Of a stretch of 64,000 bases of DNA, positions 33,245 to 53,422 are shown piece by piece. Origin of the DNA: Sphaeramia orbicularis (lineage: Eukaryota; Chordata; Actinopteri; Kurtiformes; Apogonidae). How positions within the stretch are numbered: the first letter of the stretch is position 1; every line of letters begins with the position of its first letter. The DNA lies in NCBI RefSeq assembly GCF_902148855.1, contig NC_043960.1, forward strand, positions 57,275,359 to 57,339,358. The letters are read 5' to 3'. Position numbers and translations under genes: made by a program. The notes beneath the pieces are model-generated. The model had not been told where the DNA came from, made no database searches, and saw only the letters and a program-made list of their open reading frames with translations.

Positions 33245-33462
33245 CCAGAAGACAGGAGGAGACAGGAGGAGACAGGAGGAGGAGACAGGAGGAGACAGGA
33301 GGAGGAGACAGGAGGAGGAGACAGGGGGAGGAGACAGGGGGAGGAGACAGGAGGAGGAGACAGGAGGAGACAGGAGGAGGAGACAGGAGGAGACAGGAGG
33401 AGACAGGAGGAGACAGGAGGAGGAGACAGGAGGAGACAGGGGGAGGAGACAGGAGGAGGATG
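33245..33462. repeat. Polypurine minisatellite, right arm
   Basis: GGAGGAGACA modules, the complement of 21448-21808 but about 140 bp shorter. Confidence 0.95.
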
Positions 33463-33529
33463 GAGGTCCACCTGGAGGCCGACAGCAGGCAGGTGTGGCA
33501 GCACCGCCTTCACAACAGCGCAACCACAA

Positions 33530-33952
33530 CAGGAGCTTAAAAACAGAGCCACCTTCACAACAGCACCACTTTAACAGAAGCACCACCATAACAGTAGGTC
33601 CACCTTAACAGAGGCACCACCATAACAGTAGGACCACTTTAACAGAAGCACCACCATAACAGTAGGTCCACCTTAACAGAGGCACCACCATAACAGTAGG
33701 ACCACTTTAACAGAAGCACCACCATAACAGTAGGTCCACCTTAACAGAGGCACCACCATAACAGTAGGACCACTTTAACAGAAGCACCACCATAACAGTA
33801 GGTCCACCTTAACAGAGGCACCACCTCAACAGTAGGTCCACCTTAACAGAAGCACCACCATAACAGTAGGACCACCTTAACCCTTTCATGTATACTGGTC
33901 ACTACAGTGGACAGCTATTCTACAGCTGTTCTCTTGTATATTCATGGATTTT

Positions 33953-33985
<33 letters not shown>

Positions 33986-34480
33986 CATATCTATATTAAA
34001 GTTTTAAGACACTACATATCTTTTCTGACATGAATTGGTAACATTGTGTAGATTTCTCCTGAGCATAAACCCCCAGAATCACAACCCCTCCCCATAGTTT
34101 TCACACAATTTATCAGTAAATACATGTTTCTGTGCATCAAAAATTAAACGTGTTGTGTCCAGCTGAGTGGACATTTTTGCAACTTCATGAAAAATAAGTT
34201 CATGAGAATTTTGTTTATTATTATTATTTTTTTAATATATTTTTTATTTTCCTTTTTTTTTATTATTTTTATTTGATTTGTTTTTTTTATTTATTTTTCA
34301 GAAGAAAATTTTCAATCGCATTGTTTTTTTCATGCCTAAAGAGGAATAAAAACACTCAGGAAAAAATTTTGATTAAGGTTCTCATAATTCGTGCATGAAA
34401 GGGTTGACAGAAGCACCACCTTAACAGTATAACCACCTTAACAGAAGCACCACCTTAACAGTAGGACCACCTTAACAGTC
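33530..34480. repeat. Irregular minisatellite at the outer end of the right arm
   Basis: Modules such as CCACCTTAACAGAGGCACCA and CCATAACAGTAGGACCACTT, more regular than the left-arm version, with a ~64-bp higher-order unit repeated about five times at 33590-33850. Interrupted by the MITE at 33877-34407. Confidence 0.9.
33877..34407. mobile_element. TTAA-type MITE inserted in the right-arm minisatellite
   Basis: Ends TTAACCCTTTCATGTA and GCATGAAAGGGTTGA, A/T-rich interior. Absent from the left arm, so it inserted after the palindrome formed, or was lost on the left. Confidence 0.8.
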
Positions 34481-34799
34481 TGTCATCGTTGTGCCTTTCT
34501 GTTGTCTGTCATCTGTCTTTCATCTCTGTCATCTGTCTGTCTGTCATCTTTCTGTCTGTCTGTCTGTCATCTGAGATGGGAAACCTATCAAACATAACGT
34601 CTGTTCATGGACGTCTGTGCAGTTGTTTGAGCTGGGTCTGGTTCTGATAGTGATGTCATTTCCTCTGGTTAATGTTTGTTGTGTTATTGATTTGAGTATG
34701 TATCCGGTAAAAGAAGAGAACCTTTATTAAATAGATTGATAAAGAAAATGCCATGAAACAGTGAGACACACTGGTATGAGGTTAGATACATGTCTGTAA

Positions 34800-35831
34800 C
34801 AGAACTGTCAAATGGACTTTAGTTCAGTTCCACAGTCAGCTCCATATGATCTGAACTGGGCCAGACCAGTAGGATAATAACAGTGAAAAAAGGACAGTTA
34901 CATTATGAACATGTTTACATCTACAAAGTTTCATTACAAATGTGAATAACATGAACAACCTGAAATGTCTTTAAGAAAAATAAGTGCAGTTTTACCACTA
35001 TTCTGCCTCAGTTTATTATGTACATATGAATTATAATGTACAGATCACAGTGCATCTACAAATACACACAATATTTAAGAACAGACAGAATATTGGAAAA
35101 AATCAAATAAAATAAATACACCTAAGACAGGGGCGAGGTTAGCACTCGTGCCTCACAGCAAGAAGGTCCTGGGTTCGATTCCAACACCAGTCGACGGGGG
35201 GTGGGACCTTTCTGTGTGGAGTTTGCATGTTCTCCCCGTGTCTGCGTGGGTTCTCTCCGGGTACTCCGGCTTCCTCCCACCATCCAAACACATGCACTGA
35301 TAGGTTAATTGGTTAATCTAAATTGCCCATAGGTGTGAATGTGAGAGTGATTGTTTGTCTCTATATGTTCAGCCCTGCGATGAACTGGTGACTTGTCCAG
35401 GGTGAACCCCGCCTTTGCCCCTATGTAGCTGAGATAGGCTCCAAGCGACCCCCGTGACCCTAGTGAGGATAAAGCGGGTTCAGAAAATGAATGAACACCT
35501 AAGACATTTCAGGTTGTTCATATTTGTTTCAAGTTAGTCGTATTTTTTGTGAAAGGATAGTTTGCAAATGTAAACATATTCATGTAATTTTACTGAAACA
35601 AAGGGAACATTTTGCCCCATTATTTATTATTTCTAGGTTTTTGGACAGTATTTGCCTGGTTCTGACCCCCTTTAGATCCTACTGGTCTGTACGTGGAACC
35701 TGAACTAAAATGATCATCTTTGATTGTTCATATCTTCAGTGTCATTTTAACATTTCACCAGTTGATCCCAGGGGTCGGATTGGACCCTTTGGAGGGCTGG
35801 TTTTGACCCACGGGCCGCATGTTTGACACCG
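34800..35831. mobile_element. hAT-like MITE (family 3) split by a SINE
   Basis: Left end 'aactgtcaaatggacttt', right end 'cgcatgtttgacacc', interior as in 16331-16938. The SINE at 35130-35494 accounts for its extra length. Confidence 0.7.
35130..35494 (+). mobile_element. tRNA-derived SINE
   Basis: The head has RNA polymerase III box-like words (B-box-like GGTTCGATTCC). A conserved core follows ('gtgtggagtttgcatgttc', 'gtgtctgcgtgggttctc'), then a LINE-type tail 'gataaagcgggttcag' and a GAAT-type end. A perfect 12-bp target copy ACACCTAAGACA flanks it (35118-35129 and 35495-35506). Confidence 0.9.
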
Positions 35832-35937
35832 GTGGTCTAGATGATCCAGGGGACAAAAGCCCTGGTTCCAGAGTGGTTGGACTTGGACATGAAAACAGCC
35901 TGGACTTAAAGAAGGGTTGGTTTAGGATTAACCTCCT

Positions 35938-36158
35938 AAGACCCAGGACATGTCAGCAAAGTACAAGCTTTTTTTGTTTTTTATTAAATAAGTGCCTATA
36001 CCGGAAACATCATGATGCAACAGTTTTTTCAGATGCACTTTTTAAAATTTTTATGGAATGTCCTTTGTGGTGGACAGTTTTCTTTTCTTTTCTTTTTTTT
36101 TGTATAAAGTTGTGAAACTCTTGTCCACAAATGTGGACAGTGGGTCTTAGGAGGTTAA
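35938..36158. mobile_element. TTAA-type (piggyBac-like) MITE
   Basis: TTAACCTCCTAAGACCC at the left and GGGTCTTAGGAGGTTAA at the right, with TTAA at both ends. Interior 'gatgcaacagttttttcag'. A degraded copy is at 19228-19447. Confidence 0.85.
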
Positions 36159-36339
36159 GGGAAAAGGTTGGATGGACAAAAGTACAAAAGACAAGCAGAA
36201 AAAAAGCCACAATAAACCCAGATGTATGTGGGGTCCAACATCAGCCCTGACGGAGGTCTGAATATTTTGATCATCATCTGCTGATATTTGCACCAGTACC
36301 AGTAGATTATGGGGTTTTATGGATGGACTTCCCAGCATC

Positions 36340-44161
<7,822 letters not shown>

Positions 44162-44424
44162 GTCGTGTGTCACCTGTAGTTCTTATGTTGGTCTTATCTA
44201 CGTCTATTCTTTAACAGACAGGAGAACTGGGACCAAATGATGATGATTGGCTGAAGGCTGTTTGCCTCTTTAGTATAACTGGTCAAACCAGGATGTGGTT
44301 TATGTTCATTCTCTCCTTTAAATGTGTTTAATGTTGGTCTTTGTTCAGTGTCATCCAAACACTGGATAAAAAAAATATTAAACATGGACCAGTCTGTCAG
44401 TAGTGCACACACCTTACATTACAT

Positions 44425-44549
<125 letters not shown>

Positions 44550-45126
44550 ATTTGATGAATAACACATTTCAGACTGTCCATGTGTCACATACTAACTAAT
44601 AAAAATGTGTATTTTTTCAGAATATTTATTTAAATGTTGTTCCTCTGACATGATACAGTCCAATAACACCAAAAGTGTTGTGGGTGTTTGAACATTTCTA
44701 CTTAGAATTTTGATCAAATTATCAAAAATGTCATATGGTGTGACTGTCATATATGTGCCCTCACAGATAAGAACATATTTACAAATAAATGACAAGTATT
44801 TGATAGTTCTACAGTACATTTAAAATAATGATGTGTTTTCAATAGCCACATAAACAGTTGTTGTCTATAATGAACAGACTATTTCAGTTTAATTTACTCA
44901 CATTTGTTTTTGTCTCACTCCCGTTTCTTCTTTTGAATTTTGAAACTCTACTTAGAACCTTCTGAAGTGAAAAATATGCATTCATACATTTTTTAAAACT
45001 GGTCTGTATATTTTGATCAGGAGTTTATGTCCAATGAGGGGAGGACACACAAGTCCAGGGACAGACAGAATGCAGACCCTGAAAGGACAGAGGATGTCCA
45101 CAGGGAAGGACCCTACTGTGGTAGAA

Positions 45127-45230
45127 CTCATTCATTCATTCATTCATTCATTCATTCACTCACTCACTCACTCACTCACTCACTTACTCACTCATTCATT
45201 AATTTATTCACTCATTCATTGTTCATTCAT
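45127..45230. repeat. (ATTC)n/(ACTC)n microsatellite
   Basis: ATTC units passing into ACTC units and back. Confidence 0.9.
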
Positions 45231-45659
45231 GCTAACATTCATTCTGACACACTTTTCAGTTTCTTCATATTTTTATGCTTTTGTGTGTTGATAATTATTG
45301 TCCCTAACCCTTTAAAATATGAACATAAACATAATATTCCCTTCCACCTCATCATCAGTTCATTAGGGTTAGGGTTATTATTGAAAACACAGTGTTCAGT
45401 GGAGTTTATACTGAACCTTTAAGCTCATGTGAACGCTGTTATTATTCTATGTTTCAAATGCATGTAGAACCTGTTTCCTCAGTTGTTTTGTTTGTTAAAT
45501 ACATATTAAACACTTGTTGCTTTGACATACTGTGGTGCAGTTTATCATATGACTCAACACTCATGTCATTTGTGACGTTCAGAACTGTGACAAAAAAAAC
45601 AAAAAAAAAACCAACAGCTTTGTCTAGTGGAAATTCAGGAAAATATCAATAGAACACAA

Positions 45660-45945
45660 AGAAATTAGTTAGAGTTAGGGTTAAATCTAACCCTAAGACT
45701 AACCCCAACCCTAACCCAAAGACTAACCCCAACCCCCTACCCCTAACCTAAGACTAACCCCAAACCCTACACTAAGACTAACCCCAACCCCTAACCCTAA
45801 CCTAAGCCTAACCCCTAACCCTAAAACTATCCCCAACCCCTACCCTAAGACCAACCCCAACCCTAACCCTTACCCCTAGCCCTACCCTAAGACTAACCCT
45901 ACCCCTACCCCTACTCTAACCCTAACCCTACCCCTAAAATGTGAC
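45660..45945. repeat. Degenerate CCCTAA-type telomere-like array
   Basis: About 285 bp of CCCTAA-like hexamers with variants CCCCAAC, CCCTACC and CTAAGACTAACC. No long run of perfect TTAGGG complement. Confidence 0.85.
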
Positions 45946-46594
45946 CAGTTGAATATAAGAACAGAATAAGTTTTATAAACTCAGACACATGAATACATTC
46001 AAAACTACTTTTATTATTTCTTTATCTATGTTCGAGAAAGTCCACTGTTCCTGTCCACATAAACCTGTTTAGTTCAGTCTAACTCCAACCCACATAAACC
46101 TGTTTAGTTCAGTCTAACTCTAACTCACATAAACCTGTTTAGTTCAGTCTAACTCTAACCCACATAAACCTGTTTAGTTCAGTCTAACTCTAACCCACAT
46201 AAATAAACATCATGTAAGGGTTAGGTAAGGGTTCTAATCCTAACCCTAAGTCCTACAGATGTCTCCGTCTACATGAAGGCCAACAGTTCAATTGGGGTTG
46301 TGGGACTGAATCCAGATGACGATGATGGAAATGAAGCTGAATATGATGAAGAGGACGTAGAGGATGAAAAGGAGGCGGTCTATGATCAGGCCCATGTGGA
46401 TCCAGTCCTTGGAGCTCTGAGAGCCAATCACATGTTCCTCCACCTTCATGTGGATCTTCTGGAGCTCTTTACGCAGACCCCTCAGCTCCTCCAGTGACCC
46501 CTCCTGCCCTGGAACCTCCACCATCAGACTCGACATGCGGACCTCTGTTTGGAGACACATGAGCAATGAACACCACTGAGGAAACAACAGTGGA

Positions 46595-46725
46595 TGGACA
46601 GACCCTAACCCTAACAGACCCTAACCCTAACTAAGGAAACAACAGTGGATGGACAGACCCTAACCCTAACAGACCCTAACCCTAACTAAGGAAACAACAG
46701 TGGATGGACAGACCCTAACCCGAAC
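46595..46725. repeat. Tandem unit containing CCCTAA words, copy C intron 8
   Basis: A ~60-bp unit, 'ggaaacaacagtggatgg' plus CCCTAA hexamers, repeated about three times directly beyond exon 9 of copy C. Confidence 0.85.
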
Positions 46726-47512
46726 CCTTAAAGTGTATCGACAGTGACCAGGAAAGACTGACCAGGACCTACTGACCAGGACAGACTGACCAAGACAGAC
46801 TGGACACAAGCTGACCTTAACCATGGACAGGGTCAGGGTTAGGGGACCTCGGAGCCCCTTCCTCAGACTGAACTACAGTCCAACTGTGTCCTCTGTTCAA
46901 AGTGCAGCTGACAAACCCAGGTATGACATCACATCTGCTCCGTCCTGTTTTATTTCCAGTCTGACGTGTGTTGAATGAAAACTACACATAGTAAAACAGC
47001 TGATGTCACCAACACAGGGTGTCAGCCACAGGGTTCTACAGAATAATGAACACATTCTATTTAGAGCATTCTACTGTTATTAAAGGTTCCATATCCAAAC
47101 CCTTTTATTCACATCCATTCATACCAGACTGAAGCTAATTTTACCTGCAACTGAATTTAATTTTACTGTACTTAGAATTCAGTTTTCATTTATTCTTTAA
47201 TCAGTGTTAAAAAAAAATCATTTGTATTTGTAATTTTGATAAGATCATTATAACATTTTCACTGTCAGTTTTAGTTTTAGATAAGTTTTATAACCTAATA
47301 ACTCTGGTGGAGAGAAGAAGAAGGAGGAAGTAAAGGAGTGACTTTGGTTTGTCACCTGTGAAAGATAATAATCATGTTGATTTGACCAAATAAAAGACAC
47401 AGAGGAACTAAGACAAAGGGATTCCAAGTGTATAAACATGGATGGACGATCAGTGAACATCTGAGTTCGATGTGGGACTGATTGCTGAATCCCATCTGAT
47501 AAAGGTCCAGAC

Positions 47513-48110
47513 CAAGGTTATTATTGTTAACAAAAACTAACAAAATGACAAAAACTAGAACTGAAAAAACATGTTCGTTAACTGAAATAAATAAACACTA
47601 TAATTTAAAAAAAAAAAAACAATAACTAACTGAAACTGTATTGTGTGCTTACAAAACTAACTAAAACAAATAAAAATTATGGATAAAATTCCATTCGTTC
47701 TCGTCTTTGTCAATGTCGGACTGATACGAAATCGATTTATTTCGCTTGAGCCATTTTAGCTGGTGGCACCATACAGTACTTAACGGTCCGTCATGTCTCG
47801 TCACTTGTCGTTTAGTCGTCTTCTGGTCCCCACTCTACCTGGAAACACAGAGACTAAAGTTGGGAGAAAACAGCAGAGTCCTGTACAGGATTTATTTGAA
47901 TACGACAGCGAGGAAGATAAAAGATACGACAAAGCTAAAATTAATACTAAAACTAAACTAAAACTAAGCATTTAGAAAAAAAAAAGAAAACTAATAAAAA
48001 CTAGCAAACCTGCTCTAAAAATGAATTAAAACTAATTGAATTAGAGAAAAAAAAGTCAAAACTAAATAAAACTAAACTATAACGAAAAATCCCAAACTAT
48101 TATAACCTTG
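47513..48110. mobile_element. hAT-like MITE (family 2), complete copy
   Basis: 598 bp, ends CAAGGTTATTATTG and CTATTATAACCTTG, perfect 8-bp target copies GTCCAGAC (47505-47512 and 48111-48118). This copy defines the family. It lies in intron 8 of copy C, 31 bp beyond exon 8. Confidence 0.9.
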
Positions 48111-48470
48111 GTCCAGACTAAACCCAGGTTCAGCCTCTTACCTTCAGGGTTTCCAACAGCTGGCTCTTTTTTCTTTCTTGACTTTGGAGGCAGCATCACC
48201 AAGTGTCCCAGAAGATGAAGAACCGTCAGCTGTAGCCACGGGGGAACGGCCGAAAAAATGAGCAGAGCCACACAGGAGGTTTGTGACCAGAATGGTTTCC
48301 AGAAGACTGGCCACCATCAAGGCCAGACACATGGACAGGAACACATCTGGACAAGAACAACAACAGGAACCAGTGGAACACTTGGACCTGAAGGTTGGAT
48401 CTGCAGAGTCCTTACTCCATCCTAACAGCTGCAGTTTTCCCTGAAACTGTCTGATGTGACTCCAGATCAC

Positions 48471-48976
48471 TATGGAAGTAAATCTGTCTCATCAGATTTT
48501 GAATCATAAAAGCCACCGAATTTCTAGCACTGAATTTTTTTGCACTGAAAATAAGTATCTGATTTTTTTTTGTCTCTGAATTCATTCATTCAATGTTCAA
48601 AAATGTAGAATAAAAAAAATTCAGACGCAAAAAATTCAGATGCAAAAAATTCAGATCACACATCCGCGCTGTCTTCCTGCATCAGCGTCACTTGACCAAC
48701 CTAACGTAACTCAATTGGCTGGCTGTCGGTTCGACTTGAGATAGAATCGATTGTTCATCCTTGGTGTCCTGGATGTGTGATCTGAATTTTTTGCATCTGA
48801 ATATTTTTTTATTCTAAATTTATGAACATAGTTAAATTCAGAGACAAAAAAATTCAGATACTTAATTTCAGTGCAAAAAAAAATCCAGATACTTATTTTT
48901 AGTGCAAAAAAATTCAGTGCTAGAAATTCAGTGGCTTTTATAATTCAAAATCTGATGAGACAGATTTACTTCCATA
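48471..48976. mobile_element. Fold-back MITE in intron 7 of copy C
   Basis: 506 bp with near-perfect inverted arms of more than 100 bp beginning TATGGAAGTAAATCTGTCTC. Flanked by GATCAC copies (48465-48470 and 48977-48982). Internal 'aaaaaattcag' motifs repeat. No coding capacity; superfamily not assigned. Confidence 0.85.
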
Positions 48977-49502
48977 GATCACCTTCAGTCTAACAGGTCA
49001 GGTCACATGATCCACAAAGGTCACAGAAGCACCAAAGATTTAGATCAAACTCAAACAGAAGAACATGTATGTTCACATACTCTGTAATTTATAGATAACA
49101 TGTTGATTATAAGAATTAAATGCTCACAAAGTATAAATAGTTCAAACATAATCCAAATATGGACATAATTCAGTCCAACAGTCACTTTAGGTCCAAATAC
49201 AGATGTGTACTGGTGGTTCCCATGGACACAGAGTCTGGGCCAACGGGGGACACTGAACAGAACCGGGCCTGTTGTGTGGTTGTGGACGTACTTATCAGAG
49301 GGATGGTGTTCCCAGTGACCGGCAGCAGGTCGCTCATGATGAGCAGGAACATGGTGTACCCCAGGATCAGCGTCATCTTGAACAGGGAGCGGTCCACACT
49401 CTTGGGAGGAAGCAGGAAGCTGAACAGGTCCACGGTGATGAGGAAACCACTGGGGATGAGGAGGTTGACCACGTACAGGGTGGCCCGGCGCCGAACCGAC
49501 AC

Positions 49503-49504
<2 letters not shown>

Positions 49505-49556
<52 letters not shown>
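49505..49556. repeat. (CA)n microsatellite abutting the exon 7 acceptor of copy C
   Basis: About 26 CA units, GT on the transcribed strand, ending directly in the CAG of the acceptor for exon 7 (49502). Confidence 0.97.
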
Positions 49557-49560
<4 letters not shown>

Positions 49561-50639
49561 TCATCTGAACATCAGAACCACACACACTGGTCCTTTAAAG
49601 CAGTCATATTAGTCTTTTTTAAATGTAATTCTTCATTTTCCCACATTTCCCTGTGGTCTCCATAAACTGTAAATGCTCTGATTGGATCTGAATTCTTCAT
49701 TCATTCAACTCCACAGGTCCATCTTCAACCCTATTTCTGAGGAATGACACCAGAAAGGTGGTTTGGAGCGCTGGCCCTTTAAATGCACATGAGCCACTTC
49801 AGGCCCCGCCCCCTCCAGGTTGTTGGCTGTGCTGCTCTGTCCCATTCAACCAACAGCTGAACATTTGAGGCAATGGGCTCCAAGTTTGGACATATTTTCA
49901 GTCTGGACTACAACCGCTGCTGCTGACAAACAATTATGAAGAAATATTGGACAAATGTTGGTCTAAGTCTGGACCTGATATGAGCAGATGTGGAGACGGA
50001 ACTAGTTATAGACACAACTAATGAAGAAGGAATTCAAACAGGTTGGAGAAATTCACTAGATTTTTGTCCAAATGAATCTAAAGATAGTTCTTTAGCAGCT
50101 GGAGGGTTCAAATTCAAACTGTCTGAACCATTAGAGTCCAAATACACAAAGAAATGACCCACAGACTAAGAACAGTGGGTTTAGACAAATATGAACCCTT
50201 TTAAGGAAGTATCGGTCCCAGATCCAGGGTCTGTTCTGACCCAGTTCAGAGTAATCTGGATACTATGACTGGAGTGTCCTGATACTACCCAGGGTACTGG
50301 GACATGTACACACCTATGACTGTGCAAATACAGACTGATGTGACAGAAGCGGAAACAGGCCGGTGGTGACGACATAAACCCGTCAGGATCCGACTGGTTC
50401 AAGTGTCCTCCCCCAAAACAAACAGAACGTCCAGTAAAGGTGGAAAACACCTCGAATCACTAACAATAAGACCAGTCAGTGAATACTAGATTAAATAATG
50501 ATAGAACAACATGATATTATCATTTACCAGTACTTCATGTCCATAAACCAAAAGGGCCTGAGATTCTACAGTAGATTTAAAGTTTGGCAGCAGTCACAGA
50601 CATGTCCGATTAAATGAAGATGTTATATTAGAAACACCA

Positions 50640-51235
50640 CAGACACCTGGTAGACCACTAACACTGGTCAGTAACACTGGTCTGTAACACTGGTCAATAA
50701 CACTGGTCTGTAACACTGGTCAGTAACACTGGTCTGTAACACTGGTCAATAACACTGGTCTGTAACACTGGTCAGTAACAATGGTCTGTAACACTGGTCA
50801 ATAACACTGGTCTGTAACACTGGTCAGTAACACTGGTCAGTTACACTGGTCAGTAACAATGGTCTGTAACACTGGTCAGTAACACTGGTCAGTAACAATG
50901 GTCTGTAACACTGGTCAGTAACACTGGTCAGTTACACTAGTCAGTAACACTGGTCAGTTACACTGGTCTGTAACATTGGTCAGTAACACTGGTCAGTCAC
51001 ACTGGTCAGCTACACTAGTCAGTAACACTGGTCAGTAACAATGGTCAGTTACACTGGTCTGTAACATTGGTCAGTAACACTGGTCAGTCACACTGGTCAG
51101 CTACACTAGTCAGTAACACTGGTCAGTAACAATGGTCAGTTACACTGGTCTGTAACATTGGTCAGTAACACTGGTCAGTTACACTGGTGGTCAGTTACAC
51201 TAGTCAGTCACACTGGTCAGGTACACTGGTCTACA
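50640..51235. repeat. 13-bp minisatellite
   Basis: AGTAACACTGGTC with variants TGTAACACTGGTC and AATAACACTGGTC, about 45 units with local higher-order blocks. Intron 6 of copy C. Confidence 0.93.
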
Positions 51236-51416
51236 GGTCACATGGTTCCAATGGCCTACAGGTCACATGGTTCCACTGGTCTACAGGTCACATGGTTCCA
51301 ATGGTCTACAGGTCACATGGTTCCACTGGTCTACAGGTCACATGGTTCCACTGGTCTACAGGTCACATGGTTCCACCGGTCTACAGGTCACATGGTTCCA
51401 CTGGTCTACAGGTCAG
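51236..51416. repeat. 25-bp minisatellite
   Basis: About seven units of CTACAGGTCACATGGTTCCA plus CTGGT, directly after the 13-bp array. Confidence 0.93.
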
Positions 51417-51420
51417 ACAG

Positions 51421-51585
51421 AGGCGATTTCTCTCAGACTGCAAGGGAAGCTCGGCTTCCCCTGAGATTCTGAAAATTAAATGGTCAAATATGTACAGTTG
51501 TGTTGACATTTCATTGACCACAAATGTGTTAGAACACGTTCATCTCACAGACGAGTTCGTTCAGATTCAGCTTTACCACAAATCA
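51421..51585. repeat. Fragment of dispersed repeat family 5
   Basis: Matches the first part of 43042-43822 ('aagggaagctcggcttccc', 'gttcatctcacagacgagt'). Confidence 0.75.
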
Positions 51586-51634
51586 ACAGACTCAATGTTG
51601 TTAGCTTCTCATACATTAACAAAGAAAAAAACTG

Positions 51635-51990
51635 AAGTTGTTAATTCAAGATTTTTTTGCTTAATTCAAGATTTTTTGCTAAATTTAAGATTTTTATTTT
51701 ATTTTTTTGCTTAATTCAATAATTTTTTGGGCTTAATTTGAGATTTTTTTTTACTTAATTGAAGATTTTTTTTGCTTGATTCAACATTTTTTCCTTAATT
51801 CAAGCTAATTTTTTTTTTTTTTTTTGCTTAATTCTACATTTTTTCCTTAATTCAAGCTAATTTTTTTTTTTTGGCTTAATTCAACATTTTTTCCTTAATT
51901 CAAGCTAATTTTTTTTTTTTTTGCTTAATTCAACATTTTTTCTTTAATTCAAGCAATTTTTTTTTTTTTTTTTTTTGCTTAATTCAATTC
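51635..51990. repeat. T-rich tandem repeat
   Basis: Loose units of TTTTTTGCTTAATTCAA and CATTTTTTCCTTAATTCAAG, with poly-T spacers. Followed at 52025-52100 by the end of a family 3 hAT-like MITE. Confidence 0.8.
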
Positions 51991-52545
51991 AAGACTGTGG
52001 AATTTTTGACTTTGCAAAAAATATCCCAAGGGCCAGATTGGAACCTTTGGCGGGCCACATTTGGTCCCCAGGATGCATGTTTGACACCCCTGTTCTACGG
52101 AGACCGCTGAGTGTGTACGTCCACTTCACAACTCATCCCATAACAAACAGTAGGAGGGATTTCAGTGTTTGGTATTTTCATTATTCATGTTCCCAGGTGT
52201 CTTTGGGTCTTTGTGGCTTCGTGCTCTTGGTAAACTCTGGTTCTTGTATCATGTCCAACCACATAGTTTTCCTGTGGTTAGAACAGACAGAACAGATCAA
52301 CATGGGGGGTCAAAGGTCAGGTCTCAGATCTTGTCTTACATGGAACTGCAGTTCTTGGTACGGTTCTCCGTTATCGGTGGGGTACTGGTTTTTTCTCATG
52401 GTGAACCCCAGTAGTTCCCACTCCCCCATGGTAGCCATCACTTCTTTGGACTCTTGTAACCTCTCCTCCATGTCATAGATGTGGGTGAGCTGCACGTCAG
52501 ACACTGGGAAGGAACAGGACATGGATGAGTCGAACACCGGAGTCA

Positions 52546-53150
52546 CAGTTTATGCGGTCCTAAATCTGAACCGGACCACTTTCATATGCGGTCCTAAATC
52601 TGACCCGGACCACTTTCATATGCGGTCCTAAATCTGACCCGGACCACTGTCATATGTAGTCCTAAATCTGACCGAGACCACTTTGATATGTGGTCCTAAA
52701 TCTAACTCAGACCACTTTGATACGTGGTCCTAAATCTGACTGAGACCACTTTGATCTGACCCTGACCACTTTCATATGTGGTCCTGAATTTGACCCAGAC
52801 CACTTCCATATGCGGTCCTAAATCTGACCCGGACCACTTTCATATGTAGTCCTAAATCTGACCTGGACCACTTTGATATGTGGTCCTAAATCTGACTCAG
52901 ACCACTTGATACGTGGTCCTAAATCTGACTGAGACCACTTGATCTGACCCTGACCACTTTCATATGTGGTCCTGAATTTGACCCAGACCACTTCCATATG
53001 CGGTCCTAAATCTGACCCGGACCACTTCCATATGTGGTCCTAAATCTGACCTGGACCACTTTCATATGTAGTCCTAAATCTGACCCAGACCACTTTCATA
53101 TGTGGTCCTAAATCTGACCCAGACCACTTTGATATGTGGTCCTAAATCTG
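52546..53150. repeat. 34-bp minisatellite
   Basis: About 18 units of CACTTTCATATGCGGTCC plus TAAATCTGACCCGGAC with variants. Intron 5 of copy C, beginning about 45 bp from exon 6. Confidence 0.93.
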
Positions 53151-53327
53151 GTACAGATCTGATATTTTCCAATGTGACTTCAGTCTGAACGTCCAGGTCG
53201 CATTTATCCGACCTTTACGTCATTGAAATGCGACAAACGTCCCAGTTGTTGGTCCCAGGAGGAGGAGCGGAGGAAACCATATTTCCTTCTGTAAACACAG
53301 TGTGTGTCTGTGTGGTCACGTATTCTG

Positions 53328-53422
53328 TCAGGACCTCTTTAGTGCATGTGGGTCACTTCAGGACCTCTTTAGTGCATGTGGGTCACTTCAGGACCTCTTT
53401 AGTGCATGTGGGTCACTTCAGG
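53328..53422. repeat. 30-bp tandem repeat, three units
   Basis: CACTTCAGGACCTCTTTAGT plus GCATGTGGGT, three near-perfect copies. Confidence 0.95.

Larger units (their letters stand above)
27712..34480. repeat. Right arm of the ~14-kb palindrome
   Basis: Reverse complement of 20395-27341. Differences from the left arm: about one extra CTT unit, a shorter purine tract, a rearranged outer minisatellite and a 531-bp MITE inserted in it (33877-34407). Confidence 0.95.

Noticed and set aside
49051-49568. Other frames over the TM1-TM2 exon of copy C with poly-Cys/Val or poly-His/Thr ends
   Set aside because: Shadows of the exon extended through the (CA)n repeat. The true frame is the one encoding [10 protein letters not shown] and the TM2 segment.
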